A program made the position numbers and the translations under genes. Positions 1 to 8,575 of a DNA stretch of 64,000 nucleotides are shown in pieces (the stretch's first letter is position 1; each line of letters begins with the position of its first letter). The notes below the pieces were generated by a model that saw only the letters and a program-made list of their open reading frames with translations, was not told the origin of the DNA and searched no databases. The stretch comes from Methylobacterium nonmethylotrophicum (GTDB lineage: Bacteria > Pseudomonadota > Alphaproteobacteria > Rhizobiales > Beijerinckiaceae), in the NCBI RefSeq assembly GCF_004745635.1, contig NZ_SRLB01000022.1, forward strand, positions 36,986 through 100,985, in the 5' to 3' direction.

Positions 1-689
1 CGGGCCGAGACGATGCCGGCGGTGACGGTACCGCCGAGGCCGAACGGGTTGCCGATCGCCACCACCCAGTCGCCGACCTGCGGCGCGCCGTGCGACAGCT
101 TCACGTAAGGGAACGGACCGCCGTCGGTGACCTTGAGCAGCGCGAGATCGGTCTTCGGATCGGTGCCGATGATCTTGGCGTCCAGCGTGCGGCCGTCGTC
201 GAGGGTGACCTCGACCGACTTGGCGTTGCTCACGACATGGTTGTTGGTCACCACGTAGCCGTCGCCGGTGATGAAGAAGCCCGACCCCTGCGCCGCGCCG
301 CCGCCGTGGCGCTGCGGGCGCTGCATGTTCGGGCCGCCCTCGCCGAAGCGGCGGAAGAACTCGCGCAGCTGCGGCGGCACGGTCTGGAGGTTCTGCTGAC
401 CGCCATCCTCGTCGTCGGAGGCGTCGTCCTTGAGCTTCACCTTCACCGAGACGACGCCGGGCTTCACCCGGTTGACGATCGGCGCGAAGCTGCCCGGCGG
501 GTGCTCGGGGGCGGTGATCGGGGTCTGCGGCAGGGCCTGGGCGAAGGCCGGGGTGCTCGGCGGCACGAAGGCGGTGCCCAGCGCTCCGGTGGCCACCAGG
601 GTCACGGCGGCCACGGAGGCGAGGGCCTTGCGGTGGAAGCGGCGGGTCTCGCGGGAGGTCTCGCGGGAGGTCTCGGAGGTCTGGGGCAT
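1..689 (-). CDS. Do/DegP-family periplasmic serine protease (partial, N-terminal part)
   Basis: HtrA/Do-type protease and chaperone that degrades misfolded envelope proteins. The first 229 residues are visible; the rest, including the catalytic Ser and the PDZ domains, lies beyond the left edge. Residues 17-50 form a signal peptide (RR-rich n-region, hydrophobic core, end near AFAQA). The trypsin fold shows the catalytic His in TNNHVV (H151) and the catalytic Asp in KTDLALL (D181), followed by the conserved VAIGNPFGLGGTVTAGIVSA stretch. The start ATG at 689 is the first Met before the signal peptide. The codons after it contain a short direct repeat (TSRE twice). A Gln-, Asp- and Arg-rich insertion at about 88-132 precedes the His, typical of DegP LA-loop regions. 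Family assignment is certain; which paralogue (DegP or DegQ) is not. Confidence 0.93.
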   Translation of the reverse strand, partial: MPQTSETSRETSRETRRFHRKALASVAAVTLVATGALGTAFVPPSTPAFAQALPQTPITAPEHPPGSFAPIVNRVKPGVVSVKVKLKDDASDDEDGGQQNLQTVPPQLREFFRRFGEGGPNMQRPQRHGGGAAQGSGFFITGDGYVVTNNHVVSNAKSVEVTLDDGRTLDAKIIGTDPKTDLALLKVTDGGPFPYVKLSHGAPQVGDWVVAIGNPFGLGGTVTAGIVSA

Positions 690-903
690 CGGGTTTCTGG
701 GCTCCCTCTGGCGGGCCGCGCTCGCGGCCGGTCGATGGGACCATTATGGTTTTCGGGCCTGACCGGCCCGTGGCCCGAAGATTACGGTTTGGTCAGGCAC
801 CGGACCGTCTGTCGCTCGCGTCGCCGGCCGGAACGCCCGGCGCGGCTCGGGCTTGACGCAGGGCCCCCGCCCCGATCCCCTCCCGACAGGACAAGAGCCT
901 CCC

Positions 904-1074
904 ATGGACGTCGTCGTCTCGGTCATCTCGCTGCTGCTGGTGCTCGTGCTGATCGCCCGGGGCGTGCCGGGCCGCAACCTCCTGGTCGTGCTCGCCGTCG
1001 CCCTCGCGGTGGTGGTGCTGGTGGTCGGGATCGAGCGGGCGGGCCTGTGGCCCGACTCGTTCCACACCCGCTGA
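904..1074 (+). CDS. small two-helix membrane protein
   Basis: A 56-residue protein made almost wholly of two hydrophobic helices (about 3-18 and 22-41) joined by a short ARGVPGRN turn, with a polar tail ending SFHTR. I prefer the ATG at 904, preceded by an AGGACAAGAG stretch, over an upstream in-frame ATG at 853 that would add a proline-rich leader. It lies 12 bases before the deformylase-like gene on the same strand, so the two are probably co-transcribed. No family is recognised. The length and the pair of helices suggest a small inner-membrane protein of unknown role. Confidence 0.6.
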   Translation: MDVVVSVISLLLVLVLIARGVPGRNLLVVLAVALAVVVLVVGIERAGLWPDSFHTR

Positions 1075-1086
1075 GGCGAATCCCCG

Positions 1087-1584
1087 ATGCCCGTCCGCCC
1101 GCTGGTGCTCTACCCGGACCCGCGCCTGCGCCTCGCCGTGCCGCCGGTCGCCGCCTTCGACGCCGCCCTGCGCGCCGTGGCCGACGACCTGACGGAGACG
1201 CTGCTCGCCGTCTCGGCCCTCGGCCTCACCGGGCCCCATATCGGCTTGGCCGTGCGGCTCACGGTGATCCGGGCCGGGCTCGACCTCGCGCCGCGCCTCT
1301 ACGTCAATCCGGAGCTGGTCTGGACCTCGCCCGAGACCGCCCGCCACCGCGAGGGCAGCGTGTCGATGCCCGGCGTCGACGAGGAGGTCGAGCGCCCGGC
1401 CCGGGTGCGGCTGCGCTTCCGCGACCTCGACGGGGCGGAGCACGAGGCCGAGGAGGAGGGCTTTGCCGCCGCCTGCCTGCAGCACGAGATCGACCAGCTC
1501 GACGGCGTGTTCTGGATCGAGCGGCTGTCGCGCCTCAAGCGCGAGCGGGTGCTCAAGCGCTACGCCAAGGGGCGGCGCGGCTGA
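1087..1584 (+). CDS. peptide-deformylase-like protein with altered metal-site residues
   Basis: A 165-residue member of the peptide deformylase fold. True deformylases remove the N-formyl group from nascent proteins using a metal held by Cys in EGCLS and two His in HExxH. Here the motif-2 Cys is Ser (EGSVS, residue 91) and the second His of motif 3 is Gln (HEIDQ, residue 137). Motif 1, normally GxGLAAxQ, reads GLTGPHIG. His133 and Glu134 remain. The length and overall order match the family, and the C-terminal helix is intact with a basic tail (KRERVLKRYAKGRR). Alphaproteobacteria carry such second, divergent copies, so this is probably a conserved paralogue rather than a pseudogene. Its activity is uncertain: the site may hold metal poorly or have another role. 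Confidence 0.85.
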   Translation: MPVRPLVLYPDPRLRLAVPPVAAFDAALRAVADDLTETLLAVSALGLTGPHIGLAVRLTVIRAGLDLAPRLYVNPELVWTSPETARHREGSVSMPGVDEEVERPARVRLRFRDLDGAEHEAEEEGFAAACLQHEIDQLDGVFWIERLSRLKRERVLKRYAKGRRG

Positions 1585-1746
1585 GGGCGGCGGGACGCCT
1601 CGACCGAAGCCTTAACCGCGCCGGCCGCAGGCTGCAGGATCCCCGCCACGGGATCCCGCCATGCCGGAACGGCAGGCCGAGCCTGGCCGTTATCTGCTCA
1701 ACTTGGACCGCCCCCCGCGGACCCCATCCTTCCCGAAAGGACGCCG

Positions 1747-2031
1747 ATGCGCCCCCTCCTGATTCCGGCCGCCGTGCTGGCGGCCACGCTCCTTGCTCCC
1801 CTGGCGGCCTCCGCCCAGCCGGGCCCGTACCGCTACGGCCCGCGCGACATCGACGCCACCGGAACGGTCGGCGGCCGCGCGCCGTGGTCCGCGCCCTGGG
1901 TGTACGACACGGGCGGCGACAACGACCGCCGCCCCGAGCTCCCCGCCTACCAGCAGGGCGGCGGCCAGCAGACCGGCGGTCCGGCGCGCAACCTGCTGCC
2001 GGATGACGGGCTGCACATCGTTCCGCGCTGA
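1747..2031 (+). CDS. small secreted protein of unknown function
   Basis: A 94-residue protein with a clear signal peptide (MRPLLIPAAVLAATLL, cleavage near ASAQ). The mature part is short, polar and Gly/Pro/Asp rich, with PWSAPWVYDTGG in the middle and no recognisable domain. The AAAGGAC eight bases before the ATG is a good ribosome binding site. It stands alone between the deformylase-like gene and the converging EamA gene. I do not recognise it beyond the general type of small periplasmic proteins common in Methylobacterium. Confidence 0.65.
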   Translation: MRPLLIPAAVLAATLLAPLAASAQPGPYRYGPRDIDATGTVGGRAPWSAPWVYDTGGDNDRRPELPAYQQGGGQQTGGPARNLLPDDGLHIVPR

Positions 2032-2130
2032 TCCGGGATCCCGGCGGCTCGGCGCCGGACCTGCGGCGAGCGTGGCCGCGTCAGGGCGGCGGCGGTCGTC
2101 CCCCGCACCCCGGCAGGCGCGCGTCTCCGG

Positions 2131-3027
2131 TCAGCCGCGGGGGGCGAGAAGGACGGCGGCGATGCCGAGCGTCGACAGGCCGAGACCGAGGGCCGAGAGC
2201 GGGGCCGGCATCTCGCCGAGCAGCCAGATGCCCTCCACCATGGCCAGGGCCGGCACCAGGGCGGCGAAGCAGGCGCCGACCGGCGCGCCCAGCAGGAGGA
2301 CGGCCCTGCTGTAGCAGAACAGGGCCACCACCGACACGAGGGCGCCCTGGTACAGCGCCTGGCCCGCGAGGCCCGGCCAGGGATGATGCAGGACCGCGAA
2401 GCCCCGGACCGCCAGGTAGGGCAGCCCGTAGACGATCAGCGAGGCGGCGGAGACGGCCGCCGTCGCCACCCAGGCATCGAGCCCCGACCGCTTCGCCGTC
2501 ACGGTGTAGAGCGCCCACAGCGCGCCGCCGCCGACGAACAGCCCGAGGGCCGACGCCTGGTCCGAACGCCCGGCGATCAGGGCCGATGCGGCGACCGCGC
2601 TGCCGACGCCGATCGCCGCGATGCCGCCGAGCTGCCAGCGGCCCGGTCGCTCGCCCAGGATCCAGATCCCGAGGCAGGCGGAGAACAGCACCATGCTCGT
2701 CGGGGTGAGCACCGCGAACAGCGCCACCGGCGCCCGGGCCAGCCCGCCCGACACGACGAGGATGTAGGGCGCGCCGATGCCGAGGGTGAGCAGGCCGGTC
2801 AGCCGCCAGTCGGGCCACCCGGCCCGCACCAGGACCGGGACGGTCAGGAGCGCGGCGACGGCGAACCGCACGAAGGTCACGTCGTACAGGTCGAGCCCGG
2901 AACCGGTCACGCCGAACCGCGTGACCACCGGGAAGCCGCCCCAGATCAGGGCGGCAGCCAGGCCGTAGAGCGAGCCCGCCACCCGTGCCGAGGTCACGCG
3001 CGTCGAGGTCATGCGGTCCGTCGTCAT
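2131..3027 (-). CDS. EamA/DMT-family transporter
   Basis: A 298-residue drug/metabolite-transporter family permease, presumably an inner-membrane exporter of a small metabolite. Ten hydrophobic segments can be counted, arranged as two EamA repeats (about 18-150 and 160-295). Each begins with the family's typical AALIWGG.P or GGGALWALYT stretch and closes with a WILGERP or WLLGEMP motif. ACGGAGGTCGC just before the ATG at 3027 is a strong ribosome binding site and supports this start. The gene is divergent from a TetR regulator, and the 190-bp gap holds two overlapping palindromes, so TetR control of this exporter is likely. The substrate is unknown. Confidence 0.85.
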   Translation of the reverse strand: MTTDRMTSTRVTSARVAGSLYGLAAALIWGGFPVVTRFGVTGSGLDLYDVTFVRFAVAALLTVPVLVRAGWPDWRLTGLLTLGIGAPYILVVSGGLARAPVALFAVLTPTSMVLFSACLGIWILGERPGRWQLGGIAAIGVGSAVAASALIAGRSDQASALGLFVGGGALWALYTVTAKRSGLDAWVATAAVSAASLIVYGLPYLAVRGFAVLHHPWPGLAGQALYQGALVSVVALFCYSRAVLLLGAPVGACFAALVPALAMVEGIWLLGEMPAPLSALGLGLSTLGIAAVLLAPRG

Positions 3028-3164
3028 GCGACCTCCGTCGCTCCGATCGATGCAGGGCCGGCGGGCATCTCCCTCGATCCACCGCGGCCGCGCGGATCGC
3101 CGGGTGAGCCCCTGCCTGCGATGCCGCGTCGCGCCGGCCGGGCATGCATGTTATCTTAGGCAAG

Positions 3165-3191
3165 AATGTCAAACTTGACATTGATGTCAAG
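3165..3191. promoter_or_regulatory. double palindrome, probable TetR operator
   Basis: Two perfect overlapping inverted repeats share a half-site: AATGTCAA-AC-TTGACATT at 3165-3182 and CTTGACAT-TG-ATGTCAAG at 3174-3191. They sit between the divergent EamA gene and the TetR gene, 24 bases before the chosen TetR start. This is the usual geometry for an autoregulated TetR operator controlling both genes. The operator role is inferred; the palindromes are seen directly. Confidence 0.75.
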
Positions 3192-3215
3192 AATGAACCG
3201 CGCGGGTCGGGGAAG

Positions 3216-3794
3216 ATGGTGGGCGTCCGGCAGTTTGATGAGCAGGCGGTCCTCGAACGGGCGCTCGCGCTGTTCTGGCGGCAGGGGCCGGCCGCGACGT
3301 CGATGCCCGCTCTCGCCCAGGCGACGGGGGTGCAGCGCGGCTCGCTCTACAACGCCTACGGCGACAAGGAGGCCTTGTTCCTCAAGGCGTTCGACCTCTA
3401 CGCGGCCCGCTTCCTGAGCGCCGTCGAGAACGGCCTGGTCGGTCGCGATGCGCGCGCGGTGCTCGAGCGCTTCTTCGAGGCCGCCATCGCCAACATGACC
3501 GCGGGGTCGCCCTCGCGCGGATGCCTGACGACCAAGACGGCCAATGACGGCAGCCTGGCCGAGCCGCGCATCCGCGAGCGGGTGCAAGGGCTGATCCGGG
3601 ATCTCGAAGCCCTGGTCGCCGGTGCGCTCGCACCGCTCGAAGGCGAGCTGACGCTGTCCGTCGCCGAGACGGCGACCCTCGCCGTCGCCTTCACCCGCGG
3701 CCTCGCGGTGATGGAGCGCATCCACGGCGATCCCCCGCAGCTGCGGGCGACGGCCTCGGCCTTTGTCCGCGCGGTCACGCGGTCCGGGCCCTGA
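3216..3794 (+). CDS. TetR/AcrR-family transcriptional regulator
   Basis: A 192-residue repressor of the TetR type. The N-terminal helix-turn-helix is clear (FDEQAVLERALALFWRQG, then ALAQATGVQRGSLYNAYGDK, about 6-50), followed by an all-helical ligand domain with a CLTTKTANDG segment typical of the TetR subfamily that controls efflux or reductase genes. I start at ATG 3216 because the in-frame ATG at 3144 would run translation through the palindromes at 3165-3191. The ribosome site at this start is not convincing. It is divergent from the EamA exporter, its likely target. The ligand is unknown. Confidence 0.85.
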   Translation: MVGVRQFDEQAVLERALALFWRQGPAATSMPALAQATGVQRGSLYNAYGDKEALFLKAFDLYAARFLSAVENGLVGRDARAVLERFFEAAIANMTAGSPSRGCLTTKTANDGSLAEPRIRERVQGLIRDLEALVAGALAPLEGELTLSVAETATLAVAFTRGLAVMERIHGDPPQLRATASAFVRAVTRSGP

Positions 3795-3804
3795 TCGTCG
3801 TCGG

Positions 3805-4764
3805 TCATGCCGGCGGCGCGCCGTCGCGCCCGGACCGCCGCACGCTCGCCCGCTCGCCGGCCTCGACGGCGCATTTGTCGGCGTGGATCGCCCGGTTGAC
3901 CACCTGGAGGTTCGGCAGGCCCCAGTAGCCGAGGAGCTCGGGCCAGGGCCGCGCCCGCTCCTCGCGCCAGATCCGGTAGAGCGGCACCCGGTGGTCGACC
4001 TCGGCGCTGCGCAAAAGGCGCTTGCCGGACTGGGCGCAGCGGTGGCGCTGGCGGCGCTTGAGCACCTTCACGTGGTCGCTCGGGCCGGTCCAGAGCTTCC
4101 AGGCGGCCACGCAGGCAGCGTGCCACGACGCGTTGCGGTTGGGCGCGCCCGCCCCCCACAGGTCCCGGTGCCAGCCGAAGCGGTAGACCGGCTGGCCGCA
4201 GACGCAGCAATGCCCCTTGCCCCGGGCGTAGGGCGCCTCGCGGAACGGCGCCGGCGGCATCCGGAAGCTGAAGGCGAGGCCGGCCTCCGCATCCTCCGTC
4301 CCGAGGTCCGCCCCGGCCGCGCCGAGGCGGAGAGGAGCGGGGCGCCGGGGATCCGGGCGCCAGGTCCCGAGGCGCCAGGTCCCGAGGCGCCAGGTCCAGC
4401 CTTCCGGCTGGCCCGATTGCGCCGCCAGCGCCCGCGCCAGCCGGTCGGCCCGCAGGATGTGGTGGCGCCAGTAGCTCTCGACGGCGAGCCGCGGCGTCGG
4501 CGGCACCAGCGGCCGCGAGAGCGCGTGGCGCAGGACCGGGGCCGGGAAGACGGCCGGCAGGGACTTCTCGAGGCGCGCCCGGGCCGCGCCGTTGCGCGCC
4601 TCCCGCCAGAGGGAGGCGGCCGAGGGCGGCCCGTCCGCCGGATCGCCCGCCGTCCCGGACACGGATCCGCTCGTCACCGCCCTTGGGGTCTTCTCCCCCG
4701 ACGGGGTCTTCTCCCCCGACGGGGTCTTGCCCGTCGCTGTCGCCTTGGCCGCTCGCTTCGCCAT
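3805..4764 (-). CDS. HNH-type zinc-binding protein, putative nuclease
   Basis: A 319-residue protein. The C-terminal third carries paired cysteines (CCVCGQPV), then His/Trp-rich segments, then an HNH-like core: EVDHRVPLYRIW, NLQVVNRAIHADKC. The DH, the N of LQVVN and the final H..C fit the HNH metal-finger layout. The N-terminus is low complexity, with SGEKTP repeated from a 17-base DNA repeat. The centre holds WRLGT three times from a second tandem repeat (about 4358-4396). The start at ATG 4764 (MAKRAAK) avoids a long upstream extension without codon bias. It converges with the TetR gene, ten bases apart. It could be a structure-specific or damage-related HNH enzyme; no partner gene defines its role. 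Confidence 0.6.
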   Translation of the reverse strand: MAKRAAKATATGKTPSGEKTPSGEKTPRAVTSGSVSGTAGDPADGPPSAASLWREARNGAARARLEKSLPAVFPAPVLRHALSRPLVPPTPRLAVESYWRHHILRADRLARALAAQSGQPEGWTWRLGTWRLGTWRPDPRRPAPLRLGAAGADLGTEDAEAGLAFSFRMPPAPFREAPYARGKGHCCVCGQPVYRFGWHRDLWGAGAPNRNASWHAACVAAWKLWTGPSDHVKVLKRRQRHRCAQSGKRLLRSAEVDHRVPLYRIWREERARPWPELLGYWGLPNLQVVNRAIHADKCAVEAGERASVRRSGRDGAPPA

Positions 4765-5023
4765 GCCGGTCCCGAATCGGCCGCACCGGCCGTCGCCAGG
4801 GCATAGCGCCGGAGCGTCGCCGCACCAACCGGGAGGCCGATCCGGCCGGACAGGTATTCGATCCCGCAACGTGACCTGCCGGACTGATTGCATGGTCGCG
4901 AAGTCATGCCGTGCGGCGGCGAGATGCCGGCGAAGCGGTCGCGTCGGACCGGAATCAATAAATGTTAACCCTACCGCAAGAGAGTTCGCGTTAGCGCTGC
5001 GCCAGGATCGAGGAGACTCACCG

Positions 5024-7021
5024 GTGAAGACGGGAATTCGCACGCGCCTCTATGGCGGGTTCGGGGTGCTGGTGGCCCTGTCCGCGGGTCTCGGCGCCTA
5101 CGCGCTGAGCAGCGGCGGCAGCACCAACGCGCGCTACGAGGAGCGGGCGCTGCTGGAGGGCATCGCGCTCAGGACCGTCTCGGTCAACGCGCTCACGCAC
5201 CAGCTCTCCGGCGAGGCCCTGAAGTACCGGTTCACCCAGGATCCGCAGAGCGTCGAGGCGATGAAGGGCACCCTCGCCCGCCTCGAGGAGACCAGTGCCG
5301 CGCTCGAGCGCGCCGCCAGCGTCCCCGAGCGCCAGGCCCTCTACGCCGCCGTCCTGACCAATGCCAGAAGCCTCACGGCCGACATCGCCCGGCTCGGCGA
5401 GCTCGGCACGCTCATCCGCGACAACAGGGCGAAGCTGTTCGCCAACGGCGACGTCCTGACGAAGGCGGCGACCGCCCTGGTGGCCGAGGTCCGGGCGAAC
5501 GGCACCAGCGCCGACGTGGGCCGCGCCACCGCGATCGAGACCGCGACGCTGCTGGTGCGGGTCGCCAACTGGCGCTTCCTCGCGACGACCGACGCGGCCG
5601 GGCCGGCGACCTTCCAGGCGAACGTCCGCGCTGCCGAGACCGCCCTGAAGGTGCTCGCCGACCAGGACCTCCTCGGCGCCTTCGCCAAGCCGGTCGCGGC
5701 GGTGCGCCAGGCGCTCGCCGCCTACAAGGAGCGGTTCGAGGCGACCGCGTCGGCGGTCATCGCCAGCGCCGAACTCTACGACCAGGGCTTCCAGCCGAAA
5801 TTCGCCGCCATCGCCAAGGCCGGCGACGCCGCCCGGGGCTCGATCGAGGCCACCGTGGAGGCGCTCGCGGCCTCGACCGGCGCCGCCGCCCGCGCGGCCC
5901 AGGCGACGCTCGTCGGGCTCATCAGTGCGGTGGTCGCCCTCGGCTTCGGCTTCGCGCTCGTCATCGCCCGCAGCATCATCCGGCCGATCCGCGGCATGAC
6001 CGGGGCGATGACCCGCCTGGCGGATGGCGACCTCGCGGTCGCGGTGCCGTCCCGCGACGCCGCCGACGAGATGGGCGACATGGCCAAGGCGGTCGACGTC
6101 TTCCGCGCCAACGCGGTGGCGCGCCAGGAGATGGAGGCCCGCGCGCTCGCCGAGCAGTCCGACCGCGACCGGCGCGTCGCCGCGGTCGACCGCCTGGTGC
6201 GCGGCTTCGAGGCCGACATCGTCACCTCCCTCGACGTCGTGGCGGCCGCCGCCACGCAGCTCGACGCCACCGCCCACGCCATGACCGGGGTGGCGGAGGG
6301 CACCAACCAGCGCGCCGTCGCGGTGGGGGCGGCCTCCGAGGAGACCGCCGCCAACGTGCAGACCGTGGCGGTCGCCGCCGAGGAGCTGGTGGCCTCGCTC
6401 CAGGAGATCGAGCGCCAGGTGCTGCGCTCGAACGAGGTCGCGGCGCTGGCCCGGAACGAGGCCGAGTCCACCGGCGCCGCGATGGGCGACCTCGCCCGCG
6501 CCGCCGACGAGATCGGCACCGCCGTCACGATGATCTCGGCCATCGCCAGCCAGACCAACCTCCTGGCGCTCAACGCCACGATCGAGGCGGCCCGGGCCGG
6601 CGCGGCGGGGCGCGGCTTCGCGGTCGTCGCCGCGGAGGTCAAGGAGCTCGCCGGCCAGACGACCCGGGCCACCGACGCCATCGCGAGCCAGATCGCCCGG
6701 ATCCAGGCGGCCTCCGGCAGCGCCGCCGGGGCGATCCGGCAGATCGGCGAGACCATCGTGTCGGTCAGCGAGATCTCCGGGGTGATCGCCGCGACCGTGA
6801 CCGAGCAGACCGCCACCACCAACGAGATCTCCCGCACCATCGCGGAGGCCGCCCGCGGCACCCAGGAGGTGTCCGGCAATATCGGCCAGGTCACCGCCTC
6901 GGCGAGCGAGACCGGACACGCGGCGGGCCAGGTGCTCGACGCCGCCCGCAGCCTCTCGGCCCAGTCGATGACCGTGAAGGGCCAGGTCGACCGGTTCCTG
7001 GCGGCGATCCGGGCGGCCTGA
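5024..7021 (+). CDS. methyl-accepting chemotaxis protein
   Basis: A 665-residue chemoreceptor. TM1 is at about 10-28, followed by a large periplasmic, mostly helical sensing region with no recognised ligand motif. TM2 is at about 294-316, a HAMP domain follows at 317-370, and the signalling domain (about 400-660) contains the conserved hairpin tip (ASQTNLLALNATIEAARAG from residue 507). The start is a GTG with AGGAGA seven bases before it; the reading frame extends much further upstream but without a plausible protein. There is no C-terminal CheR pentapeptide (it ends FLAAIRAA). No che genes lie near it, so it is an orphan receptor feeding a chemotaxis system encoded elsewhere. Confidence 0.93.
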   Translation: MKTGIRTRLYGGFGVLVALSAGLGAYALSSGGSTNARYEERALLEGIALRTVSVNALTHQLSGEALKYRFTQDPQSVEAMKGTLARLEETSAALERAASVPERQALYAAVLTNARSLTADIARLGELGTLIRDNRAKLFANGDVLTKAATALVAEVRANGTSADVGRATAIETATLLVRVANWRFLATTDAAGPATFQANVRAAETALKVLADQDLLGAFAKPVAAVRQALAAYKERFEATASAVIASAELYDQGFQPKFAAIAKAGDAARGSIEATVEALAASTGAAARAAQATLVGLISAVVALGFGFALVIARSIIRPIRGMTGAMTRLADGDLAVAVPSRDAADEMGDMAKAVDVFRANAVARQEMEARALAEQSDRDRRVAAVDRLVRGFEADIVTSLDVVAAAATQLDATAHAMTGVAEGTNQRAVAVGAASEETAANVQTVAVAAEELVASLQEIERQVLRSNEVAALARNEAESTGAAMGDLARAADEIGTAVTMISAIASQTNLLALNATIEAARAGAAGRGFAVVAAEVKELAGQTTRATDAIASQIARIQAASGSAAGAIRQIGETIVSVSEISGVIAATVTEQTATTNEISRTIAEAARGTQEVSGNIGQVTASASETGHAAGQVLDAARSLSAQSMTVKGQVDRFLAAIRAA

Positions 7022-7045
7022 CGGTCCCGGTCTCGCGCGGCTCGA

Positions 7046-7073
7046 CGGCCCCGGCGCACCCGCGCCGGGGCCG
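7046..7073 (+). terminator. GC-rich hairpin after the chemoreceptor
   Basis: Perfect 12-bp stem CGGCCCCGGCGC / GCGCCGGGGCCG with a 4-base loop, 24 bases after the chemoreceptor stop. There is no real T-run, only CTT, so it is a weak intrinsic terminator at best or an mRNA 3' stabiliser. Confidence 0.5.
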
Positions 7074-7158
7074 CTTGATGTTCCGGGCGCCGCTGGTCCG
7101 CGGCGGAAGGCCGCCTATCTGCGACACGGCAACGCTCGCGGACGAGGAGCCCCGCCAC

Positions 7159-7764
7159 ATGACCGCCTCCCTGATCGGCCGCCTGCGCCTCGTCGTCCTG
7201 GCGCTCGCCCTCGCCACCACCCTCTCGGCCTGCGACGCGGTCAACCGGGTGCCGACGCTCGAGGAGGCCGCCAAGTCGCGCTGGGGCGAGGTGCAGAACC
7301 AGTACCAGCGCCGCGCCGACCTGATCCCCAACCTCGTCGAGACCGTGAAGGGCTACGCCCAGCAGGAGCGCGACGTGCTGGTGCAGGTGACGGAGGCCCG
7401 CGCCAAGGCGAGCTCGGTCAAGGTCGATGCGTCCACGGTGAGCGACCCGCAGAAGTTCCGCGAGTTCCAGGACGCCCAGAACCAGCTCTCCGGCGCGCTC
7501 GGCCGGCTCCTCGTCACCGTCGAGCGCTATCCCGACCTGAAGTCGAACGCCAACTTCCTGGCCCTGCAGTCGCAGCTCGAGGGCACCGAGAACCGCATCG
7601 CGGTGGCGCGGCGCGACTACATCCAGGCGGTGCAGGCCTACAACACCGAGATCCGCACCATCCCGGGCCGCTGGATCGCCTCCACCCTCTACCCGGAGGC
7701 GAAACCCATGGAATCCTTCAGCGCCACCCCCGAGTCGAGCCGCCCGCCGACCGTGAAGTTCTAG
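7159..7764 (+). CDS. lemA: LemA-family lipoprotein
   Basis: A 201-residue LemA protein. A lipobox (TLSAC, Cys25) ends the signal peptide, so it is probably a lipoprotein. The body is helical with the family's hallmark NQYQRRADLIPNLVETVKGY and the later LQSQLEGTENRIAVARRDY, and it ends soon after the RTIPGRWIA segment. The function is unsettled; LemA proteins accompany TPM-domain membrane proteins and are linked to envelope stress or membrane protein turnover. It is first in a tight three-gene set with two TPM-domain genes, 16 bases from the next. The start chosen is the ATG directly before the lipoprotein signal. Confidence 0.9.
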   Translation: MTASLIGRLRLVVLALALATTLSACDAVNRVPTLEEAAKSRWGEVQNQYQRRADLIPNLVETVKGYAQQERDVLVQVTEARAKASSVKVDASTVSDPQKFREFQDAQNQLSGALGRLLVTVERYPDLKSNANFLALQSQLEGTENRIAVARRDYIQAVQAYNTEIRTIPGRWIASTLYPEAKPMESFSATPESSRPPTVKF

Positions 7765-7780
7765 GCCCGGTCCCGGGACC

Positions 7781-8575
7781 ATGCGCAAGGCGGCCGGCGC
7801 GGCCCTCGCTTTCCTGCTCCTCGTCCTCTGGGCCGGGGCCGCGGCCGCCCTCGACCTGCCGCCCCTCGCCGGACGGGTGGTCGACGGCGCGAACCTGCTG
7901 CGGCCCGAGGAGCGGGCGGCTTTGTCCGCGACGCTCAAGGCGCACGAGGACCGAACCACCGATCAGGTCGTGGTCGCCACCGTGCCGTCGCTCCAGGGCA
8001 CCTCGGTCGAGGATTTCGCCAACCGCCTGTTTCGCGCCTGGGCCCTCGGCGCCAAGGCGAAGAACAACGGCGTGCTGTTCCTGGTCGCGCCGACCGAGCG
8101 CAAGGTGCGGATCGAGGTCGGCTACGGCCTCGAGGGCGCGCTGACCGACGCCCTGTCCAAGGTGATCATCGCGAGCGCGGTGGCGCCGAAGTTCAAGGCC
8201 GGGGACTTTCCCGGCGGCATCCGGGCGGGGGTCGACGGGATCCTCGGCATCCTCTCCGGGGACGCCGCCGAGTGGCAGCGCCGGGCGGAGGTGCGGGAGG
8301 ATGCCGCCGGCGGCCTCGACCCGGTCCTGGTCGTGATCCTGCTCGTGGTGATCGGCGTCGTGCTCGTCCGGCTCCTCGCCGGGGGCCGCGGCGGCCCGGG
8401 CCGGCCGCATCGCCGCCCGGGCGGGAGCTGGATCGTGCTGCCCGGTCCCTCGGGCGGCGGCTTCGGCGGCGGGTATTGCGGGGGCTTCGGGGGCGGCACG
8501 GGCGGCGGCTACGGCGGCGGCTTCTCGGGCGGGGGCGGCTCGTCGGGCGGTGGCGGCGCCTCGGGAGACTGGTGA
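7781..8575 (+). CDS. TPM-domain (YgcG-like) membrane protein
   Basis: A 264-residue YgcG-type protein. It has a signal peptide (1-23), a TPM/thylakoid phosphatase-like domain (about 30-155) with VVDGANLLRPEE and the NNGVLFLVAPTERKVRIEVG core, a single transmembrane helix (about 186-203, LVVILLVVIGVVLVRLL), and a Gly/Ser-rich tail ending in repeated GGG blocks. This layout of TPM, helix and GGGxSGGGG tail is standard for the family that pairs with LemA. It is second in the operon and its TGA overlaps the next start (TGATG). The domain probably faces the periplasm. Its enzymatic role is not established. Confidence 0.88.
   Translation: MRKAAGAALAFLLLVLWAGAAAALDLPPLAGRVVDGANLLRPEERAALSATLKAHEDRTTDQVVVATVPSLQGTSVEDFANRLFRAWALGAKAKNNGVLFLVAPTERKVRIEVGYGLEGALTDALSKVIIASAVAPKFKAGDFPGGIRAGVDGILGILSGDAAEWQRRAEVREDAAGGLDPVLVVILLVVIGVVLVRLLAGGRGGPGRPHRRPGGSWIVLPGPSGGGFGGGYCGGFGGGTGGGYGGGFSGGGGSSGGGGASGDW

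Noticed and set aside
4592..5023. 144-codon upstream extension of the chemoreceptor
   Set aside because: It overlaps the HNH gene on the other strand, lacks a sensible N-terminus, and a GTG with a good ribosome site lies right before the first transmembrane helix.
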